Part shown: positions 1 to 12,714 of the stretch, piece by piece
How the letters are laid out: every line of letters begins with the position of its first letter
Position numbering within the stretch: the stretch's first letter is position 1
NCBI GenBank assembly: GCA_050084985.1
Contig: JBITNC010000001.1
Coordinates: forward strand, 162,006,001 to 162,070,000
DNA from: Nageia nagi
Taxonomy: Eukaryota; Pinophyta
Direction of reading: 5' to 3'
Length of the DNA: 64,000 nt
Position numbers and translations under genes: made by a program
The notes under the pieces: model-generated
Told to the model about the DNA's origin: nothing
Seen by the model: the letters and a program-made list of their open reading frames with translations, nothing else
The model's database searches: none

Positions 1-92
1 ATTGTAATCAAGTTTGGTTACACTAGTTAAATTAAACTAAGTTTGCACATGTTATTTTTGAAATCTTCATGAGGATGTAATAAGGACAAAAG
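1..92. repeat. Flank of the first LTR element, similar to downstream flank
   Basis: AT-rich sequence ending in 'cttcatgaggatgt', a phrase that recurs at 2753-2766 on the far side of the neighbouring LTR element. The two flanks therefore look like parts of one older repeat into which the element inserted. No coding potential is visible. Confidence 0.4.
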
Positions 93-1210
93 TGTTAGAA
101 ATAATGTTAGATATATGTGTTGTATAGTGTAATTCAATTTTAGGTGTGGTGTTTGTTACAACAGCTTATTAAGTTGTTATCTTATTCTTGGCATGTATTT
201 TTCTATTTATATCAAGAGCCATCTTACAATGGCAACCAAGGGAGGGCAAGGAGTCAAATTTCACATCATTAATATTTTTTTAAATAAAATAAAATTGACC
301 AAATTTAAATTTAAAAATACAATTAGTCGACTTCAATTTTTTTAATAAATATTATATAAATATAATCATTCACAAATGCATCAACACAATCATTTTGAAT
401 TACAAATTATAAATTACAACTTTATAGAATTATAATTCGAGTCTCTTTTCTATGCCTCTACACTTTGCATACAGGTATGACAGAAATCCTCTTTTGAAGA
501 GTGTTTAATGTGCTTTAAAGCATTGGGAAAGATGAATTGATCTATGTTTATGCATATTTAGGGGCATAAAGTCCATGTGGTGACTTCAATGACGCATTAT
601 GTCAAATAATTCACAGTTCAATGTATCATGTTTTATGCATATCATGTATTCTATGAGATAACATTTGCTTCACACAACTTATCAAACAATTGACATGCAT
701 GCATTGCACTTTCTCATTTTCATACATATTTACCATGACAACCACAACCATAAATTCAATCAAAGTACTGCTACCAATTGTGTTGGGTTTTGTGATACAA
801 TGTCCATACCTTTGGAGGAAAGGCATGTCTTTGAAACTTGAAATTATCATATTCCATGAAAAGACATGTCAATTAATTATAAGATAGAGAATATTAAAAA
901 AAAATTGATGATGAATAAAAGATTTTTATTTTTATTTCAAATTTTAATTTATTTTTTATTTGTTAATTTTTTAAAAAACTTATATGAAACTAAATTACTA
1001 GCTTAGATATCTTAAAAACATATATCTAAAAATACCAAAAAGTATTAATCTCAAGGCACCTATCTCACTTTTTTGGAAGAGTAATTTTTAAGATAGACAT
1101 ATAGAAATTGATACCTCATGGTTTTTAGATATATATCTTTTAAGATATCTAAGCTAGTTATATGATTAATACAATATGATTGTATGTTATGTGCTCAAAC
1201 ATTTCTAATA
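93..1210 (+). repeat. 5' LTR, split by an insertion
   Basis: Matches the 3' LTR (2490-2646) from 93 to about 212 and again from about 1158 to 1210. Between these parts lies roughly 945 bp of foreign DNA flanked by TTATAT on both sides (207-212 and 1158-1163). The LTR proper would be about 160-170 bp. Confidence 0.65.
998..1157. mobile_element. Palindromic MITE (Tourist-like, TTA duplication)
   Basis: A 160-bp segment with arms of about 37 bp. The left arm starts CTAGCTTAGATATCTTAAAA and the right arm is its imperfect reverse complement, ending TTTTAAGATATCTAAGCTAG. Both ends are flanked by TTA, the target duplication typical of PIF/Harbinger-derived Tourist MITEs. It sits at the extreme right end of the larger insertion in the 5' LTR, so it may instead be that insertion's terminal hairpin. 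Confidence 0.6.
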
Positions 1211-2489
1211 TGATATCAAAGTTGGTTATTAATCTTGAACCAAATGAAAAAATCTTAGACTGGTGAGGTTTTCCTCCATCCGATTATCTGAAAAAAACTA
1301 TATTTTGTAAATATATAGTTTAGATATTTTTATTTGGAGTTATGTTTGGAAGCTATGTGTGTTGAAGAGAAGGCGTCTAGACTTAGACAGAGATTTGTTA
1401 TGCATGCTGTCGGAGGATGAGTCTGAGAGGGCGTAATGAGGCACATATTCAAAAAGGTGGCGTGGAGGAGATTTGTGTTCACTGCATGGGAATTGATGTT
1501 TAACTAATGGAGATTCCTTTTATGGACTAGCGGAGACCTAATCTTAAACAACAAGTCGATTAAGCAAGGAATCTACAATCGACTCCCATTCTAAATGTAT
1601 GTGCTAATGGATGAAGGCTTGACTATCACATCATATCATAAAGAAATGATGATGGAAGAAGGCTAGAGTATTATTGCATACCTAAGGTGCACCTTTTTGT
1701 CAAGGTTTATCTTGATGCACATATCGAGGAAGATGTGGAATTTTTTGCCATTAGATTGTCAACAATACAAGCATATGCAAGGACATGATGAAGCTTTCGT
1801 CCATTGTCAAATGTTGGTGGCCACATGGAACCAATCAAACGATCATGGTAGCAAGCTCACAAAGTCCATGAGTTTGGACAAAGGCAACATCAGTATTGGA
1901 AGCTACCACAAAGAAAAAACAATTGGTGGATGTGCAATTTTTTCTCTGAGGGTGTAATGACTATATATCAACCTATTGTGAAGAATGCCCAAAACAGAAT
2001 GTAGGCTTCCATGATTCTTGTTAAACATCTTCATATGTGGAGAAGATTACTGTGGCATTGTACTTTAGAGTGATTATACTTCTTTCATATTTTCTTGTTA
2101 GTTATTCTAGGATTTTTTAATAGTAATTATTAATGTGATTTGTAGAGTGAGTAATTATGAGTTGTGAGAGTCTCAATTCCCTTCTTGGTGGTTAAAAAAG
2201 TTGAACTTATTGTTGTGAGTCGACATTTGTAAATATAAATGGAAGTGTTTGTCTCCATTCATACATGTATTGTAAGCTATCAAAAGCTGGTAGAGTTGAT
2301 TGGATGTATTGATAATCACTCAAACAATACCTCACGTAACATGATGACAAAAGCTCGAATATTGCCACATGAAATTTCAATGAGTCCATTACCACTAAAG
2401 ATGGTTTGAAGATTAGTGGACCCATTGACATTGAGAAATAATATTGTTGATGTGATGACAAAATCTGGATATTTGTCATTAAAGGAAGG

Positions 2490-2646
2490 TGTTGGAAATA
2501 TTGTTAGATATATTTGTTGTTTAGTGTCCATGAGTTTTTAAGTGTGGTGTTTGTTACAATTTATTATCTTATTCTTGGCATGTATTTTCCTATTTATATG
2601 ATTAATACAATGTGATTGTGTGTTATGTGCTCAAACATTTCTAATA
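2490..2646 (+). repeat. 3' LTR of the short Copia-type element
   Basis: A 157-bp LTR beginning TGTTGGAAATATTG directly after a purine tract and ending CATTTCTAATA. It lacks the 945-bp insertion found in the 5' copy and so shows where that insertion landed. Confidence 0.65.
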
Positions 2647-5600
2647 AAAAACTTGTGATAGTTGTAGTTATATTGCATGTAATATATGAGTTAATTACTT
2701 CAAATATAGATGTTGCATATGATTGAGTTTGTATATAATATTTTTGTAGATCTTCATGAGGATGTGCTAATAACAAAAATTTGTGATTGTTTTAGTTAGA
2801 TTGCATAGAATACTCAAGTTAATTGTGTATCACATTAGGAACTACATTACAATTTTACATCTCATCTTCAAACAAGTGATCAAATTGATAAGATAATACT
2901 ATTATTTCATTTTTTATGCATTTATTATTATTATTATTATTTCTCAAAAGTATTTGTCAATTTTTTGAAACCATAACTTTTGTTTTATTGATTCACTTTG
3001 GAAAGCTCTTTACAGCCATAAAAATTTATTAGAATTTTAATAAATTAGATCAACCTTTAGTTGGATAGTGTACATCTCTACTTAATAACGAAGGTAATAG
3101 TTCATTTTCTTCATTTAGGAATTCTGATAATGGATCCCACATACAAGTCAATTCGAAACATTTGAAAAAAATAAATAAATAAAAAACAATTATATTTTCC
3201 AAGATAGAACAATGTTGTACACCAACAGGATAAATTAGTAGACTATTTGCATATAGTTGAATCTGTTTTTAAGGAATGATCCCCTTCTAAGCCATAGTTA
3301 AAAAAAAATATAGAATCCTGTCAAGCAGGCACAACCTTGAAGATCAAGACATCATAGGATTCATCTTCAAGGCATCATAGGACAAGAATCGTTACAAGAC
3401 TCAGAATCCTATGATGGGAAGATCCATTTTTTTATCGATTAAAAATGTACATAAAATGAAAAAGTGAATTAAGGAAGTACAACTTCAATGTAAACAATCA
3501 TTAGATTAAATCATTTCCAATTCATGCTCTTTGGGCAAACAAGAATAACACGGATAACGAAAGAATAAAAGGTTATAATGCGAAGGATTGTTACCTGAAT
3601 ATGTTTTAATATAAGTCATTGTCTTTTCAAATTATTAGATGAGCTCTTATTCTTACCTTCTTTAGATCTCTTATTTCTTACAGAAGAATCAGTAGTAAAA
3701 GCTACTAGATCCCCAGAACAAAAGCAGAAGTCATAACCAGCTGAAATCCTTTAATCCAAAGACGTACACTACTATGAAAAAATCATGTGACATGAAAAGG
3801 AACGTAATAAATTTCCCATGTTTAGTTTTATACTATAATATTATTGAATTGATCAGCCTCAAAAGTTGGATGCACAACTCTGCATTTGTGACTAGTGGAA
3901 CACCTGAATCCTGGTCAGGTCTGTGAATGTACAACATAATTTAGGTCACGTGATATGAAGTTCAAGTAGGAAACGTTGCATCAGAACATTTCTTGTGATC
4001 TACAATAGTGGTGAAGCATTCTTGCAAATAGCTTGAAGTCAACACCTACAAATGTAACGTAAATGAAGAAATAGAAATTAGATCCTATATAAACAATGGT
4101 TCTATTATTTTAAAAAACACAAGCATTGTGTCTATCCAAATAATCAGAGAAATGCTAATGATGTATAACAATTAAGGCAAAAGGAATTGAGCACTTTTTT
4201 TAAACGCTTATCAATAGAATACAAAAGTTTATCCACCTGTAAAATTTGCTTGCGACAGTTTGACACAAATGAGATGCACCTGATACTGTCACAATGGATA
4301 AACCATTTCAACAATTGAAAACAGTATTCTTGTTCAGCAATTGTGACAATTCGATACAAATAATGGGTTTCGAGTGAACATGCTACTAGGATTAACTAAA
4401 AGCTTGTTCTATATAAAGATGTATTTGAATTCTAAGTTATTACGTATTTCTGGATTAATAAAACTCTCCATCTTTCCAAGTAAGGTTCGGAATCATTGAG
4501 TACACACAGGCTTTGAATTATGACTTACTCCTATACAGAGGAAGAAAATGTGAGGCCATGATTCCAACTACAAATTAGTCATCTGCTAATTGATTCAAGC
4601 ATATTCTGTTTCACAATAGAAATTTATGCACTCCGTATGAATTTTAACATTGGAAAAGAACTAACTATAATCAATAAGCCTTTCTCAAAATTCTGCTCAA
4701 ACTGCCTCACATAGGTCCTTGCCCATTTGCAGATGGGGAGGCATGTAAAATTAACAAGCCAAGATATCTTCGGTCAGTTCCTGCGTTTAATTCTACATCT
4801 TTGGTCGGATCCATGTTTCATAAGATACTCATCAGCAAACTCTCGGACACTAAGTTTTCATGGTGCCAATCTTAAAGGAAATCATTAGAACTATCCATGT
4901 GTGGCAGAACATGTGGTTTTCTACATTATGTAAAATATTTGCTTTTAAATAAAAGAACACTACCAAGGTCAGTTCTATGTAACTTGTAACGGTTAACTCT
5001 CCTATACACTGTGAGGTGACCTGTAATTGCACAACTACAACTGATAAAACTCATCAAACATACATGCGAAGTGCTGAGAAATATAAATCTATCATAAAAT
5101 TAATCAATTTCAGAACATCAAAGTGCAGAATAGCAAGTATTCACATAGGAAATGTGAAAAACTTAGGTGGACTGACCATCTTGAGTATATATTTCCATCA
5201 TCCAAAGGAAATCCAATTCTATTACCTCTAATTATGAGTCTAAGGAAAACGATAAGATATAGTTTGTCATTAAGCATATATTGTTCTCTTTAGACAACCC
5301 AGCCATTTGCGACTATGGCATTCTCATGAGTTCCTCAACAAATTGACTTCCAGATTGTTGTCAATTGTGTCAATTTCACCACCAAATTAAGCGGGTCAGG
5401 AAAAAAAATTCACAGGTACTTAAACAACAGTCTGACATCCTCCTGCGAACATCATCCTGATTCCAATAAGGTATATTTTGTTTTGTTGGGGAGTTCTGTG
5501 ATCGACCATTTAGAGGAACCACCCAAGCAGACACAATACAATTGTCATCTCTGCTGCTGTTCGCACTTACTTAGATTCAGTTAATCTATTAATGATCATG

Positions 5601-6033
5601 TTTGGAAGATTTTTTATCCCGAAATCTCAAGTACTGCATACCTCACTCAGCCAATTAATAAAATAGCATTTTGTCAAGATCTATACATAGCTGCCCTTCT
5701 GATATGGATAAAATTCCACAATGCCTGATTCATTAACATATGAGACTTTTAAAGGGGTACAATTAATTTAGGAACCAACAAACAAGATAAAATGAGCTAT
5801 AGAAAGAAATCAGAGAACTAAGAAATAAGTCCTTGGGATATTGCCAGGAGTTGGCAACTCAAAACTAGATTCTCCTAACAAAACTACTTTGATGATTAGG
5901 TGATGAGGAGTTATCATCATCAATGTGATATTAGGTGAATGTATACGACATGTATCCTCATCACTCCTTTCAACAACGGAAGCATTGACCTTGATGTGAT
6001 CTTCAAGCTTACAATTCCAAGACTTCAGTTTTC
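2647..6033. other. Intergenic, no gene seen
   Basis: AT-rich. It holds a diverged repeat of the 'aacttgtgatagttgtagtta' region (2647 and again near 2772), a short TTA microsatellite near 2926-2942 and a small hairpin with ATCATAGGATTC (about 3350) against GAATCCTATGAT (about 3404). ORFs here are short, start at random ATGs and resemble no family I know. Confidence 0.5.
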
Positions 6034-6276
6034 GGGGACATGGTGGGACCCACTCCATGCCTTTTATAGGCAAACTTTATAAAAGTCTTAAGTGATTTTT
6101 TTCCTTGCTGGCCATTCATTTAGCCATTCTCAAGAGTGGCTGGCCATTCCCCGGCTGCTCCCAGGAATGGCTAGCCATTCCCTACGGAAAGTGCATGGCC
6201 AGCAAGGAAAAAAATCACTGAAACTTTAAAAGAAATTGTCTATAAAAGACATGGAGTGGGTCCCACCAATGTCCCC
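6034..6276. mobile_element. Foldback (long inverted-repeat) element
   Basis: Two arms of about 80 bp (6034-6115 and 6194-6276) are near-perfect reverse complements around a 78-bp loop. Shared blocks, read outside to inside, include GGTGGGACCCACTCCATG, CTTTTATAG and AGTGATTTTTTTCCTTGCTG. The arms would form a long hairpin in RNA. No transposase is present. The ORFs that cross it exist only because of the palindrome. Confidence 0.75.
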
Positions 6277-6530
6277 CAACCCCTTGCCTACTCCCGTGAA
6301 CGGCCAGAGCATTCCCTGGGTGTTCCCAACAAGGTGGTCATTCGAGAACAACTCCCCACCCCCAAGGAATGTCTCCCTGCTGTTCCCTTCCCCACCCCCA
6401 AGGAATGTCTCCTAACTGTTCCTCAAAAAGGGAACAGCAGAGAGACATTCCTAAGGTCGTTCCCAAAACAGGGGAATGCCAGGAATGCCTCCCCCGGGGG
6501 GAATGCATTCCCGTGGACCAAAAACTGCAG
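6277..6530. repeat. GGAATG-rich, self-complementary repeat tract
   Basis: C-rich runs carry repeated AAGGAATGTCTCC blocks (about 6370 and 6403). They are followed by complementary GGGAACAGCAGAGAGACATTCC (from about 6429), so further hairpins are possible next to the foldback element. It may be part of the same element or an older decayed one. Confidence 0.4.
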
Positions 6531-6823
6531 AAGTAGTCAAAATAGGAAAATTTAAAATGTTTTCTATTTCAAAAGAAAACATTATGATACCTCCAAATTG
6601 AATGTTTGCTACTAAAATTAACCTGCTGTTGGGGGCCAATACACGGCCAAATTCAGAAGATAAGGTGAATCTAAAGCACATAAAATGGGCTGTAAGTTGT
6701 TCATGCTTCTGTGCAGACCTCATATTAATGGTCAATGAGCATGAATTATTTAAGATCTGCCAATGTGGAGAAATCCCAGCCAAGGTACTCGTATGAGTGC
6801 TAAAAAAGCTCTAAAATTCAAAG

Positions 6824-7666
6824 CTAAGTTACTGGATTCGCCTCTGTAGGCCCCGGGTTCAGGTTCAGTTCACCCTAGGTTCGGGTTCGGTTGGCCTATG
6901 GGTTCAGTCAGGGTTCGAAAAAATCCTCCCCGGTTCACCCTAGGTGAACCCAAAGAGAACCCGAGAGAACCCCCAGACAGAACCCAAGGAGAAAAGGGAG
7001 ATATTTTGCACTTTTTTAATGTTTTTTTATTTGACTTTGAACAATTCCACCTTGTAAACCCTAAAAGTTACCTCTAAAGCACATGAAACCTTTAAACTAC
7101 TTCATTCTTGTTCATTTCTCTTGCAAACAACAACTTTTATTCCAAGAGGCTGAGCATTGGTTTTTTTTGTTGGATTAACAAAAGAAGTTGAAGAGTGATC
7201 CTTGAAGCTTCTACAAGAATTATATTGCCATTTCTACTCATTTGCAAGTGTTCATTGATTGCCAAGAAGATCATCTAATATTTCTACTCATTTGCAATGG
7301 TTGTGGTTCATCTAATATTCCTACATCATCTTATCTCAATGATGATGATGACATTACTCATTTAAAAAATCCACTTGATGATTAAACTAGTTGTTAAACT
7401 TGATATTATTATTTTAATATTGAACTTTAAGTTTGAATGATGAATATTTAATATTTATCATGCATGTATAATGTTTTAAATGGCATTCAAGTTTATGGTT
7501 CTTTTGTTGTTTATATGATGCTATGTGATACTCTAATCTTAATTTCATACTTCTAGGCTGCACACATATAAAAATTTATGGACGAACCCAAACCCCAATA
7601 TTTTTTTTAGCTGAACCAGTGTACCGGATTGCCGAACCCGAACCAGAACTAGAACCGGTAACTTAG
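6824..7666. mobile_element. Non-autonomous hAT-like DNA transposon, 8-bp TSD
   Basis: The 843-bp segment starts CTAAGTTACTGG and ends with the reverse complement of CTAAGTTACCGG (11 of 12 bases). It is flanked on both sides by the identical octamer ATTCAAAG (6816-6823 and 7667-7674). Subterminal parts are rich in GGTTCGGGTTC-type blocks that are inverted between the ends. An 8-bp duplication is the rule for hAT elements. No transposase ORF remains. Confidence 0.75.
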
Positions 7667-7674
7667 ATTCAAAG

Positions 7675-8257
7675 AATAGGAAAACATCCAAATCCATACC
7701 CTAGAGCCAAATATGAGTGAGAAGGCCTCAAATGGAATGAATATGAGCAGCATCCTAGAATATGAGATCTGGTACAAATTTACCTTAATTTGGCTAAGTT
7801 TCGGTTTCTTATCTAAGTAATTGTACGCATTTAAAACACCAATATGCTAATAAATTGGGCATCTCGGAATTTAATCCATATCAGTGGTATTAAAGAGGGT
7901 TATTTGTGGCCTGTGAAGGAGACTTGCCTTTCTTTGTGATTTCCCCTTCCATCAAATCATTCATCTGTATTCCTTGAAAGACTTGAGTTCTGGGTTTCTG
8001 TTGGGGGGGAAGAAGAATATGTATCCTCATCACCTCTAACTTAGACCCACAGGCACTTTTGGACTCCTCTACCAGCAACATTGTATGATTAACCACATAT
8101 CTCTCAAGAATCCAGCAACAGGTTCTCAAATTAGGGCTACATTTTTCAGTGTCTCCTGCCTCATATAGAAGGCTCAAAAGTTTTCCTTCCCTCCACATCG
8201 TCTACTATATATATGTAGATTTAGCTTGAAAAAATAGATCCGACTCACTACTATCTC
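7675..8257. other. Intergenic, no gene seen
   Basis: No exon-like reading frame with family resemblance and no repeat structure that I could define on either strand. Confidence 0.4.
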
Positions 8258-8915
8258 AAATGGATCATGTAATATTCGTTTCAACAGCCTGGTTTACTCG
8301 TGAAGTATTTGCTTAAATAAACAACACCATATCATCGATCAGAGAATGACGTTGTCATATGTTAGTCGTAAATTTCTCTGTACTTCGGCTGGGACTCCAT
8401 AAGCATCTCTTGCACTCGTTGGAATATAATTCTAATTTTATTTGGAGTATAATTCTAATTTTATCAATGAATTCAGAAGCTGTATATGAATACAAATCCA
8501 CATTTATGACATCTTTTTACTAATAAATTGCATTAAATAGATTATGTGACACTCGTGACAAATTGCCAAAAAAACATGTTTCAACAGCTTGGCTTAGGTC
8601 CTACTGACCATGTGAAATGGATCATGTAATATTGGTTACAACAGCTTGGCTTACTCATGAATTACTAGAAAAATTAACACAATACCACCAATCAGACAAT
8701 GATGCTCTGTCATATGTTAGTCGTAAGTTTCTCTGTACTTTGGCCGGGACTTCATGAGAATCTCTTGCACTCGTTGGTGATACTTCTAATTTTATCAATG
8801 AATTCAGAAGCCATTCATGAATATAATAAATCCAGGTTTGTAGCATCTTTTTATTTGTAAATTGCATTAAATAGATTATATGGCATCTGATAAATAGCAA
8901 AAAAAAATGTTTCAA
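8258..8915. repeat. Diverged tandem duplication, about 360-bp unit
   Basis: Both units begin AAATGGATCATGTAATATT (about 8258 and 8615). Both share CATATGTTAGTCGTAA, TCTCTTGCACTCGTTGG, CAATGAATTCAGAAGC and AAATTGCATTAAATAGATTAT in the same order. Small indels separate the two copies. There is no coding potential. Confidence 0.75.
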
Positions 8916-11900
8916 ATCAAAACAAACTAGTATAACGGTGATCAGTAAAAATGTAGGAGAATGACATGCAGGCCAAATTTTATCACAACTATTCTGGTTA
9001 TCTCAATTGTGAAAACAATGTTCAGTAGATATTTTCAGCTTAAACCATTGTCTGAATTGACAATACAACATGTTACTAATATTCCCATATTCCCACAAAT
9101 GTACTCAAAAGGTTGCTGAAAACCCGTGTATCCTTGCTGATAATAATAAATTTTGTAAATTATATGTGCATAGTGCATACACACAACTTACACGTGACAA
9201 TTTTTGGCCATTTTTCAATTATTGTTTCTTTTTTAGCACGAAAGAATGTTAATATATACATTTTACTCAAGAACATTGCCATTACAAACAAGTTGCCACT
9301 ACCTTGCCCAGTAAAGTGCAGACTGCAGACTGTGGTGAACCTAATCTCTTCCATACTTTATAGAACCATTATATTATAGCCTTCATCCATTGTACCAATT
9401 ATTTCCCAATTTATCTGTATCTTGAAGCACATCCTACAGTTACCTTGATTGGATATATGACGAAAGAAGATGGATTGTGTACCAACATATAGCCAATATC
9501 CACTGCTATGATCACAGGGTTTTATATTGTCACTTACAAACTCCATGTTCAAGTTTAAATCTGACTAAAATAAAACTTGGGCACAAAAAACTAATGCCAA
9601 AATATCAAGTCCAAGTATATTCAACAAAAAAAAATTATAAAATAGTTTTTAAACCCTAAATATATGAGATTTTAAATATAATCAACTGATTTAAACATAC
9701 AGAATACATATCCTCTAATAATGGGGAAGTGCAAAAAAAGATGATGAGAAGCCTCACTTGGTGAATCCTATCCCATGAAAATACCTAGCAACCAAGTTTT
9801 GAAGGGGCTAGAGGGGCAACCAGAGGAAGGTTGAAGGCAGGAGATTAATCAAACACCCTGGGGAACAAAGTCATCAATGCGACTGCCCTGAACCCGCCAA
9901 AAGCCATCCACAACGAAGCTGAAAATGGCTTTCAGAAAGGCATCTCAGATCTAAATATTGAAGGTTGTTCCATACAGATTATTGCAGCCGTAACAAATGG
10001 TAGACAGGTGATTGGGGCATTCCCAGCTACGGAACTCACTATTAGAGAGTTGTCACACATCTATAGAGATGCAAACCAGCTAGACTATTTTAGCGGGTAG
10101 AACTACAATGAGTACCAACAGTCTATGCTTGTGACTTATGAGGCATCATAGTAGTCAGGTCTAGATGAGCACTCCCTAATCGTGCTATATGGGAAATATC
10201 ATCTCTCCTTACAGGAAAATATAACATGCTTTTAATTATGAGAATTCAAGGCTATTAATGTCTTTTAAAGATGGTTGCCTCATCATTCAACACCAACTTT
10301 GTATAATTCAACAAAGGACAGACACCACAGCTAGATGGTGGGGATTGCACAATACAGTGCCTGCGGGAATCAACAAACAATGAAGCCTTGGCTCAGATTT
10401 GGGTTTGAAGCAGAGAGTAAAGCAGCAAGAGGGCTCAGTCATGAGCTTGGGTAACCGCAGAGATTACCACCATACAGAAAGCTGTTGGCAACATCTCTTG
10501 CAACTCATGGCTTTGAACACACAATAATAATATGCAACAATGAGGATAATGAACTGATTTTCACAAGGCAATGACAGATAACAATATGATGGACATATTC
10601 AGCCTATAAACTATAAAGCTAGAAATTTCACAATTTAGATGAACATATTTAAACCAACTCCAAAAAGATAAAAACAGAAATTGTGATAGAGAATTTTTAG
10701 ATTTAAGCTATAACATGCAATTGCTGATTCAATCATTGCAAAGCGCAACATGAAACATTTAACAGGCAAAAATGCCCAAACTAGCTTTCTCCCCTCAATT
10801 TTCCTCTCCCAGCACTGAAAAAGAAGGGCTGAAGATCAAATCAGAGGCCTCAAGGGATCTTACAATAACCAACCTGCTATCCCCCCTTGACCCCCACATT
10901 TGGACTGTCCAGTCCATATGGTTGGTCAAGTTTTACCCAAATTTTGATGGGGCTTCGTCAGTTCCAATTCTAGCAACCCACCTACATCAACATATGATGT
11001 AGTCCCTGGAAGCAAAATAGCAGATAAGCACACACAACATGCTTGGTAGATGGTTCCAGCATATATTTGTCTTAAGGTTCCATTGCTCTGCCGCAGCAGT
11101 AGAAGCTAAGGGCTGGAACCTACATGTATCCCACATTTGTAGTGCCAGTGTCATATTAGGAAGGACTTGCCCTGTCTGCAAGTGCCTGGCATGCACAACT
11201 GAATGCTCACCTTGGCTGATGTTATCAGAGTGGTCTTCAGGAATACTGACTGACTGCCTCTAAAATCTGGAAGTCATTACGGGAGCTTTTGAAAACAATG
11301 GCTCTAACAGAGAACATTAATCCCTCTTTTAGCTCAGTCTACATCCTTTGCATGGTTTGGTGACTAGTCCTTGAATCTATTTTTTTGTTTTTCCATATTG
11401 CTTAATGAATATGCTTGGCTTGTTTAGAGTCATAGGAGCATTTTGTACTCAACTTTTGACTCCCATCTAGAACAGTGACAATATGTACAACGTTTTTAAA
11501 CACCATACAACAGCAGCAGGCCCAGTACAAACATCATTTAATTAGCAAAACATTTTATATTTAAACAAGCATTCCTAATCATATAAACAGCATAAGATTA
11601 TTATGTTTCTAAATAGTAATATTTAATGATCAACAATAAATATGAAGTATGTTTATAATGTAAATATATTCCGAACACATTATTTCTCCGTCATTTAAAT
11701 TTAAAAAAATATTCAAGGAAATAAGCATACACTGTATCTTCTGTGACCAGCATATTATCTTTCAATCAACATACATTATCTAATTTAGAATAAAAAATAA
11801 AAAGAATGGAACAAATGCAAAATGTAGGGACTAGTTGGGACCTCATACGAGTTGTGACCATTCACAATCTAAGATTCTAAACTAATAAAGGTCATTTCAA

Positions 11901-12714
11901 GTTCAAAAGTATATGGTAAGAATTGTTTTTAAGAAGTGTAATGAATAATCAACTAATAAACATATTAAAGTTAACTCCAACCAATGTCAACATGTAACTG
12001 TAATTGAGAAGTTTTCTTTTAATATTAAAAAATGAGATGGAAAGAAATAGGGTAATGGATTTTAGTATTTTCCATAGTAGCCAGAAGATACGCGCAAAGA
12101 GAAATGCTTTAGAAAATAACTGAAAGAGATAAACAAATACATATATGTGTGAGCACACATGAGCTGTAATAAAGGACAAGGAAAAGAACATGTGTATTCA
12201 AGTATTTTATTCTTTATCAGTAGGAGATGATGAGCTTGCTCATTTATTAGGCTTGGATCAAACTCTAAACATGTTTAATTAGAATGCTGAGAAATACAAC
12301 TGTAAGTGGTCAAGAAGATATAGGAAGCCTATCATGCGTGGAACTTTCTCTAGTCATGTGATGATTCTGTTAACAAACATGGACTGGTCATGTGGCACAG
12401 TGGTACACTAAATGTAGCTTTCATGTCAACGATTTTCACCAGCACATTGAAGGTAGCTAATGCATCAAGGTTTTTCACAGGTACCCTATGTAATGGAGCA
12501 CATAAACAAACGCAACCACTTCACAACTGTGGCTACCCCAATATGATGTTCTCTGACATTTCATCCCTGACAGAACACATCTTGAGTGACAACTCTGGTA
12601 TTGAAGTAATTCAACTCTCTATGGTTTTAAAAACAAGATCCCTAACCTAATTCTCAAGACCAATGTATCCTATGGATCAGACCAGATTGATCCAATATCA
12701 TTAAACACTTGATA
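8916..12714. other. Intergenic, no gene seen
   Basis: Contains only short ORFs without family resemblance. A GGTTCCAGC/GCTGGAACC pair near 11053 and 11113 could form a small stem. I see no splice-consistent chain of exons. Confidence 0.4.

Larger units (their letters stand above)
93..2646 (+). mobile_element. Non-autonomous Copia-type LTR element (no pol)
   Basis: The element is bounded by two related LTRs that begin TGTT(A/G)GAAATA and end AACATTTCTAATA. Immediately after the 5' LTR lies TGATATCAAAGTTGG (1211-1225), a decayed form of the initiator-Met tRNA primer-binding site usual in Copia elements. Immediately before the 3' LTR lies a purine tract, AAAGGAAGG (2481-2489). The internal part (1211-2489) is only about 1.3 kb and shows no gag, integrase or RT, so the element is a short non-autonomous derivative. 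Flanks read AAAAG on the left and AAAAC on the right, a probable 5-bp duplication with one change. LTR pairing is seen in the sequence; the superfamily rests on the primer site only. Confidence 0.65.

Noticed and set aside
6256-6783. ORFs of 99 and 110 residues on both strands
   Set aside because: They run through the foldback element and its complementary tract. No family resemblance, and they exist because the palindrome mirrors one frame in the other.
10772-11263. Overlapping ORFs on both strands with Cys-containing stretches
   Set aside because: No consistent cysteine spacing, no splice partners and no family resemblance.
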